Source of the DNA: Sphingobium bisphenolivorans
GTDB lineage: Bacteria; Pseudomonadota; Alphaproteobacteria; Sphingomonadales; Sphingomonadaceae
NCBI RefSeq assembly: GCF_000412635.1
Contig: NZ_ASTG01000002.1
Span: 1-64,000 of the forward strand
Direction: 5' to 3'
Length of the DNA: 64,000 nucleotides
The notes beneath the pieces were generated by a model, which did not search any database, was not told the origin of the DNA, and was given only the letters and a program-made list of their open reading frames with translations. The translations under genes and the position numbers were made by a program. Positions within the stretch are counted from its first letter, which is position 1; the number at the start of each line of letters is the position of its first letter. Shown here piece by piece: positions 16,774 to 24,603 of this stretch.

Positions 16774-16852
16774 TCCCAGGCCCCGTGGATCGGCGGACGG
16801 ACCATGGGCCAGCCGTGGTTAAAGGGCCGTTAAAGACAGGAAATGCATAGTA

Positions 16853-16886
16853 AAAGGGCGCCGCGACCGTGATCGCGACGCCCTTT
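16853..16886 (-). terminator. Intrinsic terminator of the small lipoprotein gene
   Basis: On the minus strand AAAGGGCGTCGCGA pairs with TCGCGGCGCCCTTT (a near-perfect stem) and the stem is followed by TTTTACT. It lies about 20 bases after the stop codon of the 91-residue lipoprotein gene and before the cheA promoter region. Confidence 0.75.
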
Positions 16887-16907
16887 GACAGCTCAGAGCT
16901 TCAGACC

Positions 16908-17183
16908 TTAATGATCGGCCTTCTTCTCGGCGGCATCTGCAGCGTTTTCACCAGCCTCGCGGGTCGCATCAGCCTTGTTCTCCAGCGCGTCGGCTGCGTT
17001 TTCAGCAGCAGCTTCCGCGTTGCCGCTCAGATTGTCAGCCATGGCTTCCATGTTATCGGCCTGATTGTCGATGGCGTCCGCCTGATTCTCATACGCGTTC
17101 TCAACCTTGTTCTCCTGCTTGGAATCGCACGCTGCGAGCGCGATCAAGCTGGCAAGGCCAAGGACAGAGACGATGGTTTTCAC
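16908..17183 (-). CDS. Small repeat-containing lipoprotein
   Basis: A 91-residue protein starting at GTG 17183, preceded by an AGGAG site eight bases upstream; a longer frame to 17264 lacks such support. The N-terminus is a lipoprotein signal (MKTIVSVLGLASLIALAAC) with LAAC lipobox. The mature part is almost only Asn, Ala, Glu, Asp, Lys and Gln, with recurring N-x-A-D units spaced about seven residues (NQADAIDNQADNMEAMADN, then ENAADALENKADATREAG). It is probably a long helix or coiled coil anchored to the outer membrane. I recognise no specific family. It may be a spacer-like envelope lipoprotein (inference). It has its own terminator. Confidence 0.78.
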   Translation of the reverse strand: MKTIVSVLGLASLIALAACDSKQENKVENAYENQADAIDNQADNMEAMADNLSGNAEAAAENAADALENKADATREAGENAADAAEKKADH

Positions 17184-17317
17184 GGCGTGTTCTCCTGTTA
17201 CGCCCCCCTGGGGCTGACGTCGTTCGGCAAGGGCCGGAAATCCCGGAACCCTGACGCCCAACAACTGGTCGCACGCAGGATGGTTCCCGGCGCAGACTCC
17301 TTTCGTCGCAGAAATGA

Positions 17318-17746
17318 TTATTTTTTGAGCGAATCGCGAATTTCCCGGAGCAGCATGACCTCTTCCGGAGTGGCGGCCGGTGCTTCCTCCGGCTTTGGCA
17401 TCAGCCTGTTCACCGCCCTTACCAGCAGGAAAATGATGAAGGCGAGGATGAGGAAATTGACCAGCACGGTCAGAAATTCGCCCCAGCCGAACATCGCGAC
17501 GCCTGCGGCCTTCAGATCGACATAGCTTTCCGGATTGCCCTTGAAGCCGGCGGGTATGTCGCCCAGCCGGATGAAGTAGCCGGAGAAGTCCGCGCCGCCG
17601 AACAGGAAGCCGACTACCGGCATGATCAGGTCGTCGGTCAGCGACCTTGTAATGGTGGCGAAAGCGCCGCCGATGATGACGCCGACAGCGAGGTCCATGA
17701 CGTTGCCGCGGTTGATGAAAGCCTTGAATTCGGAAATCAGCCCCAT
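17318..17746 (-). CDS. mscL: Large-conductance mechanosensitive channel MscL
   Basis: Pentameric inner membrane channel that opens on hypo-osmotic shock. The 142 residues show the N-terminal amphipathic helix ([32 protein letters not shown]), two membrane segments and the C-terminal cytoplasmic helix with [28 protein letters not shown] is the signature pore helix. Length is normal. It is transcribed divergently from lemA across a 100-base gap. Confidence 0.95.
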   Translation of the reverse strand: MGLISEFKAFINRGNVMDLAVGVIIGGAFATITRSLTDDLIMPVVGFLFGGADFSGYFIRLGDIPAGFKGNPESYVDLKAAGVAMFGWGEFLTVLVNFLILAFIIFLLVRAVNRLMPKPEEAPAATPEEVMLLREIRDSLKK

Positions 17747-17848
17747 GGAGAAACCCTTGCCCTGATTGCGATCATCTTAGCATGAGGCGTTGCGAACGCA
17801 TCGACAACCACCTATTTCCGTCAGCGAAACAAAGCTTAAGGATGCTCC

Positions 17849-18451
17849 ATGACGATCCTGCGCCGTCTTCATCTTTTCCTGCTGCCGCTGCTGGGGGCCT
17901 TCGCCCTTTCCGCGTGCGGCATAAACAGCGTTCCTGCCGCCGAGGAAGTCGCCAAGGCCAAATGGGCCGACGTGCAGGCGCAGTATCAGCGCCGCGCGAA
18001 CCTGATCGGCAATCTGGTGGCGACGGTGAAAGCCGCGGGCAAGCAGGAGCAGGACACGCTCGTCCGGGTGACGGAGGCCCGTGCCAAGGCGACATCGGTG
18101 CAGGTGAATGCGGAGGATCTTTCCGATCCTGCCAAGGTGCAGCAGTTCCAGCAGGCGCAGGCGCAATTAAGCCAGGGGCTCGGCCGCTTGCTCGCTTCGG
18201 TCGAGGCTTATCCCGACCTCAAGACCAACCAGAATTTCCTCGACCTGCAATCGCAGCTGGAAGGGACGGAGAACCGCATCGCCGTCTCCATCCGCGACTA
18301 TAATGAAGCGGTGCGCGCTTATAATACTCGCATCCGCACCTTCCCCGACGCGATCGGCGCCAAGATCATCCACGGGGCCAAGCCGATGACGCCATTCCAG
18401 GCAACCACACCGGGCGCCGAGGAAGCGCCGAAGGTCGACTTCGGCAACTGA
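17849..18451 (+). CDS. lemA: LemA family lipoprotein
   Basis: Envelope protein of the LemA family, 200 residues. The N-terminus has a signal with lipobox (LLGAFALSACGIN), so it is a lipoprotein. The LemA core follows: WADVQAQYQRRANLIGNLVATVKA near residue 36, ARAKATSVQ, FLDLQSQLEGTENRIAVSIRDYNEAVRAYN near 130 and FPDAIGAK. LemA genes are often paired with TPM-domain genes, as here, where the next gene starts six bases later. The biochemical role is unknown. Confidence 0.93.
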   Translation: MTILRRLHLFLLPLLGAFALSACGINSVPAAEEVAKAKWADVQAQYQRRANLIGNLVATVKAAGKQEQDTLVRVTEARAKATSVQVNAEDLSDPAKVQQFQQAQAQLSQGLGRLLASVEAYPDLKTNQNFLDLQSQLEGTENRIAVSIRDYNEAVRAYNTRIRTFPDAIGAKIIHGAKPMTPFQATTPGAEEAPKVDFGN

Positions 18452-18456
18452 TCGCC

Positions 18457-19224
18457 ATGCTCCGCCGCCTGCTCCTGATCCTTGCGCTGCTGGTCTTCAT
18501 TCCAGTGGCGCAGGCCCAGACATTCCCTAAGCTGACCGGACGGGTGGTGGACGGCGCGAACCTGCTCTCGCAGGCCCAGGAACAGGCGCTGAGCGACAAG
18601 CTCGCCGCGCTGGAAACACAGAGCGGGCGGCAGCTGGTTGTCGCGACCCTGCCCGACCTGCAGGGCTATGACATATCCGATTATGGCTACCGCCTTCTTC
18701 GCGCCTGGGGCATCGGCAGCAAGGAGCGCAACGACGGCGCGATCCTGATCGTGGCGCCCAATGAGCGGAAGGTCAGGATAGAGGTAGGCTATGGCCTGGA
18801 GGGCATACTGACCGATGCCCTTTCCTCTCAGATCATCCGCAACAGCATCACGCCGCGCTTCAAGGCCGGCGACATGGCGGGCGGCATCGATGCCGGATCG
18901 GATGCTCTCATCACGCTGCTCAACCTCCCGCCCGACGAAGCGCGCGCGCGCGCCGTTGCCGCAGAGGAGGAGCAGCGCGCTGCCAGCGATGACGGCGGTT
19001 CGGTCATGCTGATCTTCTGGCTGTTCATCGGCTTGTTCGTGATCCTGCCGATGATCTTCGGCCGGCGCGGCGGACGACGTTATCGTGGCGGCGCGGGACC
19101 CGTCATCATCTGGGGACCCGGGAGCGGCGGTTCGGGATGGGGGTCCGGCGGAGGCTGGGGCGGCGGCGGCTTCTCCGGCGGCGGCGGTAGCGGCGGGGGC
19201 GGCGGCGCCTCCGGAAGCTGGTGA
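18457..19224 (+). CDS. TPM-domain membrane protein (YgcG family)
   Basis: 255 residues: a signal peptide (LLLILALLVFIPVAQAQ), the TPM domain with LTGRVVDGANLLSQAQEQALSDKL and VATLPDLQGYDISDYGYRLLRAWGIG and NDGAILIVAPNERKVRIEVGYGLEG, then a membrane segment (MLIFWLFIGLFVILPMIFG). It ends in a Gly/Ser tail of GGGGFSGGGGS type. TPM proteins are often exported phosphatase-like or assembly factors; the function here is not known. The tail is extreme in Gly content. It overlaps the next TPM gene by four bases. Confidence 0.88.
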   Translation: MLRRLLLILALLVFIPVAQAQTFPKLTGRVVDGANLLSQAQEQALSDKLAALETQSGRQLVVATLPDLQGYDISDYGYRLLRAWGIGSKERNDGAILIVAPNERKVRIEVGYGLEGILTDALSSQIIRNSITPRFKAGDMAGGIDAGSDALITLLNLPPDEARARAVAAEEEQRAASDDGGSVMLIFWLFIGLFVILPMIFGRRGGRRYRGGAGPVIIWGPGSGGSGWGSGGGWGGGGFSGGGGSGGGGGASGSW

Positions 19225-19901
19225 TGCGCATGCACTTCAACCAGGCCGATCATGATCGGGTCACAGCAGCGGTTGCGGAAGCGGAGAAGGAAACGAGTGG
19301 GGAGATCGTCACCATTGTCGCCCACCGATCCGACCCCTATCATGACGCGGGGCTGCATTGGGCGATCGGCGTCGTCTTCCTCGCGCTCTCCGCCGCAGCA
19401 GCCTTTCCCCACTATTTCCGCGCGCTCTGTGCCTGGCTGCTGCAAAGCTGGGAGCATGAGATTGAGGATTGGAAGCTGCTGACGCTGCTTCTTGGTCTGT
19501 TGATCCTCAAATTTCTGATCGTCCGCTATGCGCTGGCATGGATGCCCTTGCGCATGGCGCTGACCCCCAAGGGAACGAAAGCGCGCCGCGTAAGGCGACG
19601 GGCGATCACCCTGTTCCGCGCCGTCGCGCAGGGCCGCACCCGCGCCCTGACCGGCGTGCTCATCTATCTGTCGCTCGACGAGCATCGCGCCGAAATCGTC
19701 GCCGACGCCGCGATCAACGAGAAGGTGACGCCCGAAGTCTGGGGCGAGGCAATGGCAGCGCTGATCGACGGCGTTCGGGAGGGTCGGGCAGCAGACGGCA
19801 TGGCCGAGGCGGTTCGGCAGGTTGGTGCCGTGCTGGCGCAGCATTTCCCCGCCACGGGCGACAACCCCAATGAACTGCCCGACAGGCTGATCGAACTATG
19901 A
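19221..19901 (+). CDS. TPM-domain membrane protein
   Basis: 226 residues, starting with ATG that overlaps the preceding stop. The N-terminal part has FNQADHDRVTAAVAEAEKETSGEIVTIVA, a TPM-type beginning. Two hydrophobic segments follow near residues 50-100 (LHWAIGVVFLALSAAAAFPHY and LLTLLLGLLILKFLIVRYAL). The remainder resembles the second half of a TPM domain (ALTGVLIYLSLDEHRAEIVADAAI). It overlaps the NUDIX gene by four bases, so lemA, two TPM genes and the NUDIX gene form one operon. Confidence 0.85.
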   Translation: MMRMHFNQADHDRVTAAVAEAEKETSGEIVTIVAHRSDPYHDAGLHWAIGVVFLALSAAAAFPHYFRALCAWLLQSWEHEIEDWKLLTLLLGLLILKFLIVRYALAWMPLRMALTPKGTKARRVRRRAITLFRAVAQGRTRALTGVLIYLSLDEHRAEIVADAAINEKVTPEVWGEAMAALIDGVREGRAADGMAEAVRQVGAVLAQHFPATGDNPNELPDRLIEL

Positions 19902-20440
19902 GTGACCATGACGCCGACTCTCCTGAAGAAACCATGTGGGAGGGCCGCTTCATTACCGCGAAGCGGCGGGGCCGCTGGGAATATGTCAGCCGATCGCGCG
20001 GCATCCACGCTGCCGTCATCCTGGCGATCGAAGATGCTGCGGATGGCCGCCATGTCCTTCTGGTCGAACAATATCGCGTGCCGCTGCGCCGCCGCTGCAT
20101 CGAACTCCCAGCAGGGCTTGTCGGCGACCATGAAGAGGGCGAGGAAGCCATGCTGGCGGCGAGCCGGGAACTGGAAGAGGAAACCGGCTATCGCGCCGGC
20201 CATATGGAATCGCTCGGCGATTTCCACAGCTCACCCGGCATGGTGTCGGAAAGCTTCTCCCTCTTCCGCGCCCATGATCTGCGAAAAACCGGCGAAGGCG
20301 GCGGCGTGGATGGCGAGGACATCCGCGTTCATCGCGTGCCGCTGGCCTCGCTGTCGCAGCAGGTGGGCGCTTGGCGGGCGGCGGGCTTCGCGATCGACGT
20401 GAAGCTGCTGTTGCTGTTGGGTGCGGGAATGGTGGGGTAG
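19898..20440 (+). CDS. NUDIX hydrolase, ADP-ribose pyrophosphatase-like
   Basis: Hydrolyses nucleoside diphosphates linked to another moiety, probably ADP-ribose. The NUDIX box is complete near residues 72-99: GDHEEGEEAMLAASRELEEE continuing to TGY. The N-terminal strand KRRGRWEYVSRSRG and VLLVEQYRVPLRRRCIELPAG match ADP-ribose pyrophosphatases. Length 180 is normal. The start overlaps the TPM gene by four bases. Its presence at the end of the lemA operon is not explained by the known role. Confidence 0.9.
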   Translation: MSDHDADSPEETMWEGRFITAKRRGRWEYVSRSRGIHAAVILAIEDAADGRHVLLVEQYRVPLRRRCIELPAGLVGDHEEGEEAMLAASRELEEETGYRAGHMESLGDFHSSPGMVSESFSLFRAHDLRKTGEGGGVDGEDIRVHRVPLASLSQQVGAWRAAGFAIDVKLLLLLGAGMVG

Positions 20441-20489
20441 AGAAGCCACCCTCCTGACCCTCGTCCCAGCTTCCGCGTGGACGACGCCA

Positions 20490-20939
20490 CTATTTCACCC
20501 GATACCATCCCGCCACGCGATCCAGCGCCAGGGTCAGCACCAGCTTGCCCGCACGACTCGGCCATCCCAGCGCCTTTTCCGCCGCGATCAAGCCTTCGCC
20601 CGCGCAGACGACCCGCCACAAAATGTCGGCCAGCCCCGGCCCTGCCGCGCGGAGCGCCCCGTCCAAACGCTCCCGCGCGGAAAGCTGGGCATGTGTCGGA
20701 TCGGCCTTCAGCCCGCTTCCCTTTTGTGACGGCGCGGCGTCCCAGCGCATCGTGACGCGTGCGCCAAGGCCCGCCCTCTCCCAGTCCGCCCTCAGCAAAT
20801 CGCCCGCGACATAATGGCGCTGCGACACATGACCACGAGCATGCAGCCAAGCCAGGGGCGATTCGCCGATATTGACCGCCACCTTCTGCATCCGCCCGAA
20901 CGGGTCTTCCACAAGCTGCTCGACAAATTGCGCTGCCAT
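20490..20939 (-). CDS. DUF6456-domain protein
   Basis: 149 residues. The start at 20939 has an AAGGAGGT site five bases ahead; the frame is open to 21014, but that start has no such site. GESPLAWLHARGHVSQRHYVAGDLLRADW near residue 22 and LDRVAGWYRV at the end match DUF6456, a family often fused to a helix-turn-helix in alphaproteobacteria. No DNA-binding domain is visible here. Function is unknown. It is divergent from an XRE regulator over a gap of about 97 bases. Confidence 0.75.
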   Translation of the reverse strand: MAAQFVEQLVEDPFGRMQKVAVNIGESPLAWLHARGHVSQRHYVAGDLLRADWERAGLGARVTMRWDAAPSQKGSGLKADPTHAQLSARERLDGALRAAGPGLADILWRVVCAGEGLIAAEKALGWPSRAGKLVLTLALDRVAGWYRVK

Positions 20940-21036
20940 TGCGACCTCCTTAACTTGATCCGCCAAAGAAGGCCTTGCCATGCCGCGCCGATTGTAGGAA
21001 AGCAGAAAAACCAAATAGGTAAAATCAGGAAGCTAT

Positions 21037-21600
21037 ATGATCACCCGCATCCGGGAGGTACGCAAAGCCAAGGGCCTTACATTGGAGCAGGTGGGCGCCC
21101 TGTGTGATCCACCTACAACGGCACAGACCATCGGACGCCTGGAAACCGGCACCCGAACCGTTTCGGTCAACTGGCTCAACCGTATCGCCAAGGCGCTCGG
21201 CGTTTCCTCATCGGAACTGGTAGCGCTGCCAGGACAAAGCGTGGTCCCTGTCGCAGCGCTGCTGGGGCCGGAGGGCGCACGCGCGCCGACCCGCCCCCTT
21301 TCGCTGCCGCCGCCAGCACCGGCCGACGCGATGGTGGGCGTTCAAGTGTCCGGCAGTATCGGCGATTACCGCAGCGGTGACGAAATCTGGTGCCGCCGCA
21401 TCACGCCGGATGAATTTGCGAGCGTGATCAATCGCGACCTGCTGCTGCCCCGTCATGCAGGCCGCTTCCTGTTCGGGCGGCTGATCGGTCGGGAGGACGA
21501 CCGCCTGCATGTTCTTCCGCTCGGGATCGGCACGCGACAGCAGGTGATCACAGACCCACCCTGGGCCGCCGTAGCGGTTCAACTGGTGAGACGGCTGTAG
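21037..21600 (+). CDS. XRE-family transcriptional regulator
   Basis: DNA-binding protein of 187 residues. Residues 1-60 form a Cro/C1-type helix-turn-helix: ITRIREVRKAKGLTLEQVGAL, TAQTIGRLETGTRTVSVNWL and IAKALGVSSSELVAL. A Pro/Ala linker follows. A C-terminal domain (about 110-187) with VQVSGSIGDYRSGDEIWCRR recalls a degenerate LexA/C1 peptidase-like or ligand part without evident catalytic Ser-Lys. The divergent DUF6456 gene is a likely regulatory target (inference). Confidence 0.85.
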   Translation: MITRIREVRKAKGLTLEQVGALCDPPTTAQTIGRLETGTRTVSVNWLNRIAKALGVSSSELVALPGQSVVPVAALLGPEGARAPTRPLSLPPPAPADAMVGVQVSGSIGDYRSGDEIWCRRITPDEFASVINRDLLLPRHAGRFLFGRLIGREDDRLHVLPLGIGTRQQVITDPPWAAVAVQLVRRL

Positions 21601-21657
21601 CCAAACGGGCGCTTCATCCTTAACCCGGAAGAAACCATGACGCTGTAGGAAGATGGC

Positions 21658-22836
21658 ATGACGCTGAACGTCCTGATGCTTTCCACCCTGTTTCCGGACA
21701 TGAGCCGCCCGAATTTCGGCGTTTTCGTGGAGCGGCAAGCGCGGGAGCTGGCGAGCCGGGAAGGCGTCAGGGTAACGGTGGTCGCTCCGCTTGGCGTTCC
21801 CCCATGGCCGCTGTCCGCAACCAAACGCTATGCGGCGCTTCGCGCCCTGCCGCGCAAGGAACGATGGCAGGACCTCACCGTCTATCGACCCACCTTTCCG
21901 ATCATCCCCAAATTCGGCGGGCGTCTCAATGTCGGCAGCATGACGCGGGCGATCCTCCCGCTCGTCAGGCAACTGCATCAGCAGCAGCCATTCGACGTCA
22001 TCGACGCCAGCTTCTTCTTCCCCGATGGCCCCGTGGCGCAGCGGCTCTCCCGCGCGCTGGGCATCCCCTATTCGGTCAAGGCGCGAGGCGCGGACATTCA
22101 TTATTGGGGCGCCCGCAACGACACCCGCAAAATGGTCAAGCGCGCCGCGGATGATGCCGTCGGCCTGCTCGCCGTGTCGGGTGCGATGCGCCGGTCGATG
22201 ACGCGCATGGGCATCGATGAGGAAAAGATACGCGTCCATTATACCGGTGTCGATCTCGACCGGTTCGAGATCGCGGATCGAGCGGCCGCGAAGGAGGCCT
22301 TGGGTTTCGAAGGGCCGGTCGTCCTTTGTGTCGGCGCGCTCATTCCGCGCAAGGGGCAGGACCTGCTGGTCCAGGCCCTGCCGCTGCTGCCGGGCGTGAC
22401 GCTGCTATTTGCGGGACAGGGTCAGTATCGCCGCGCGCTGGAGAAGCTGGCGGCCGACCTCGGCGTCGACCGCCGCATCGGCTTCCTGGGCTCGGTTCCG
22501 CACGACCGCCTGCCCCGCATCTACGCTGCCGCTGACGTCATGGCCCTGCCCTCCTCCTCGGAGGGGCTCGCCAATGCTTGGGTGGAGGCGCTGGCCTGCG
22601 GCACGCCGATCGTCATCACCGACGTGGGCGGTGCGCGGGAACTGCTCGACAGGCCCGAGGCGGGACAGATCGTCGCCCGCGAGCCTGAAGCGATCGCCGC
22701 CGCCATCAGCGACATCCTCATCAATCCGCCGGATCGCGAAGCAGTGCGCGAAACCGCGCTACGCTTCACCTGGGCCACCAATGGCGATACGCTGGTGGAG
22801 CATCTGCACGGCATAGCCGCCAAGGGAGCTGGCTAG
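21658..22836 (+). CDS. Glycosyltransferase family 4 protein
   Basis: Retaining GT-B glycosyltransferase of 392 residues that uses a nucleotide sugar donor. The N-terminal domain starts LNVLMLSTLFPDMSRPNFGVFVERQA. The C-terminal donor domain has VVLCVGALIPRKGQDLLVQAL and the EX7E motif in SSSEGLANAWVEALACGTPIV near residue 300. The acceptor is unknown, probably an envelope polysaccharide. Its 3' end overlaps the convergent NasA-like gene by four bases (shared stop region), which marks the C-terminal truncation point of that gene. Confidence 0.9.
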   Translation: MTLNVLMLSTLFPDMSRPNFGVFVERQARELASREGVRVTVVAPLGVPPWPLSATKRYAALRALPRKERWQDLTVYRPTFPIIPKFGGRLNVGSMTRAILPLVRQLHQQQPFDVIDASFFFPDGPVAQRLSRALGIPYSVKARGADIHYWGARNDTRKMVKRAADDAVGLLAVSGAMRRSMTRMGIDEEKIRVHYTGVDLDRFEIADRAAAKEALGFEGPVVLCVGALIPRKGQDLLVQALPLLPGVTLLFAGQGQYRRALEKLAADLGVDRRIGFLGSVPHDRLPRIYAAADVMALPSSSEGLANAWVEALACGTPIVITDVGGARELLDRPEAGQIVAREPEAIAAAISDILINPPDREAVRETALRFTWATNGDTLVEHLHGIAAKGAG

Positions 22837-24500
22837 CTGTCCCAATAGGCCACCAGCCGCGCCTTGCGGTTGCTGGTGGGAAAGCGGCCCTCGTCGAACG
22901 GCACCTCGCCCCAGCGCCAAGGGGTCAACTCAGCATAGGCAGGGTTGGAGATCGGCGCGTGCCTTCTGAGGTTCAGCAGGCGCCTATCCTCATTGTAATA
23001 AGCCGTCAGTCGCGCATGCTCGCGATAAATTTCCGCCGGCCGTTCATAATGAAAGGCGTCGCCCCAGCCCATGGCGCGGGCGATCTGCGTCACGATCCAC
23101 CAATCGGGCCTCGCCTCTCCGGCCAGCGGCAAAAGGTGCCGCTGGCGGCTGATGAGACGGTCCGTGCTGGTGAGCGTGCCATCCTTTTCTATCCACGGCG
23201 GCGACGGCAGCGCAATTAGTCGGCCTGTCTTCAGTTCCGGCTCGATCCAGGGAGTGGAGAGGATCGCCAGCGGAATGCGGTCAAGCAGGCCGCGCAGCCG
23301 ATCGGCGGCGGAGGACAGACCGCCCAGCATCAGCATGGCTTTGATGCGCCCACCGGCCACCGCCTCGGTCAGCGCCTCACCCGACAGCCCAGCGCCGCTC
23401 ACCAAGGCAGGCGCGCCCCAGAAGCGCGCAACATGGGCGGCCCCCGTGCCACAGAAGTCGCGATGCGCCGAAAGCTCGGCCGCCCCGCAACCAACCTCCC
23501 GCGCGCCCATGCTGTTGGGAGCGCCGGCGATGGCGAAGGGCGCAGCGCCGGGCTTGCCGACCTGCCCGGTGGCAAGATGCAGGTTGAGGATCGTGCCAGC
23601 GAGCCGCACCCCGACATCGCCGGACGCGTCGCTGTCGGGGCTGAACAGCGTCACCAGCCGGCCACTCCCCAGCACCATCTCATAAAGGCTGCGCAATGGT
23701 CCTGCATCGAGCCCGCAAAGGCGCGCTACCGACCAAAGGTCATGGCCTCGCTTCAAGCCGGCCCAGAAATCGGGCGGGATGATCAGGCTGCTCGCGATTA
23801 ACGACTCGTCCAGCGAGCCGCTATCATGAGCATGCAGCAGCAGTCCGGAGAAGAACGCGGCTTCCGAACCCGGGGCGATGGCGACGCGCAGATCGGCATC
23901 GATGTCTCCCCCCTCCTCACCGCGCGCAATCAGGACCAGTCGGCTGCCCTGTCCCGCCCGCGCGGCCTTTATGCGCTCATGCAGGATGGGGTGACGGTGA
24001 AGCGTTGCAGCGCCCACGACCAGCAACAGGTCGGCCTGCTCCACATCCTCCATCGCGGCGGGCATGACATCTTCACCGAAGGCGGCGCGTTGCGCGGCGG
24101 CTACCCCGTCCGTCTCGATGCCGGGCGCGTCGATATGGGCAGAGCCGACAAAGCCCTTCATCAGCTTGTTGGCGACATAATAATCCTCGGTCAGGAGATC
24201 GCCGGCAACGTGCAGCGCCACGCTTTCACCGCCATGGCACGCGATGATGTGGGACAGACGCCGCGCCGCGTGAGAAATCGCCCGCGGCCAGCCGACCGGA
24301 CGTCCATTGATCATTGGCTGCAGCAAGCGGTCGTCCAGCTTCAGTTGCTCGGTCAAGGCGGTGCTTTTCGGGCACAGCCGGCCGCTATTGACGGGATGCG
24401 CCGGGTCGCCTGCTATCGATACTTCGCGCGCCTCCCCCACCACGGCGCGAACGCCGCATCCCAGGCTGCACTGACCACAAAGCGAACGGATTACGGGCAT
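22833..24500 (-). CDS. Degenerate NasA-like molybdopterin oxidoreductase
   Basis: 555 residues related to the large subunit of assimilatory nitrate reductase (NasA, usually about 850-900). A 4Fe-4S site is intact: Cys8, Cys11, Cys15 and Cys43. The fold continues with ANKLMKGF at 110-117 and NSMGAREVG near 329. Two key parts are missing. The segment that in NasA reads SRLCM and gives the molybdenum-ligating Cys is here APGIETDG (about 125-132). The protein also ends at residue 555, just before the molybdopterin dinucleotide-binding C-terminal domain. No frameshift or stop is visible within it. It is divergent from modA. It could be a pseudoenzyme, chaperone or sensor; function is not known. 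Confidence 0.8.
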   Translation of the reverse strand: MPVIRSLCGQCSLGCGVRAVVGEAREVSIAGDPAHPVNSGRLCPKSTALTEQLKLDDRLLQPMINGRPVGWPRAISHAARRLSHIIACHGGESVALHVAGDLLTEDYYVANKLMKGFVGSAHIDAPGIETDGVAAAQRAAFGEDVMPAAMEDVEQADLLLVVGAATLHRHPILHERIKAARAGQGSRLVLIARGEEGGDIDADLRVAIAPGSEAAFFSGLLLHAHDSGSLDESLIASSLIIPPDFWAGLKRGHDLWSVARLCGLDAGPLRSLYEMVLGSGRLVTLFSPDSDASGDVGVRLAGTILNLHLATGQVGKPGAAPFAIAGAPNSMGAREVGCGAAELSAHRDFCGTGAAHVARFWGAPALVSGAGLSGEALTEAVAGGRIKAMLMLGGLSSAADRLRGLLDRIPLAILSTPWIEPELKTGRLIALPSPPWIEKDGTLTSTDRLISRQRHLLPLAGEARPDWWIVTQIARAMGWGDAFHYERPAEIYREHARLTAYYNEDRRLLNLRRHAPISNPAYAELTPWRWGEVPFDEGRFPTSNRKARLVAYWDS

Positions 24501-24603
24501 GGATCAGGTTGCGACTCTGATCATGTCCTGAAAGCTCGGCACAACTAAGATGGGATCGCAGATCATCTCGCCGCCTTAGCTGATGGTGAGGCGAGACAAA
24601 AGT

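Noticed and set aside
20441..20489. Terminator between the NUDIX and DUF6456 genes
   Set aside because: No stem with T-run can be formed in the 49 bases.
24501..24603. Possible molybdenum-cofactor riboswitch between the NasA-like gene and modA
   Set aside because: No recognisable stem arrangement, and such elements are not known from this group.
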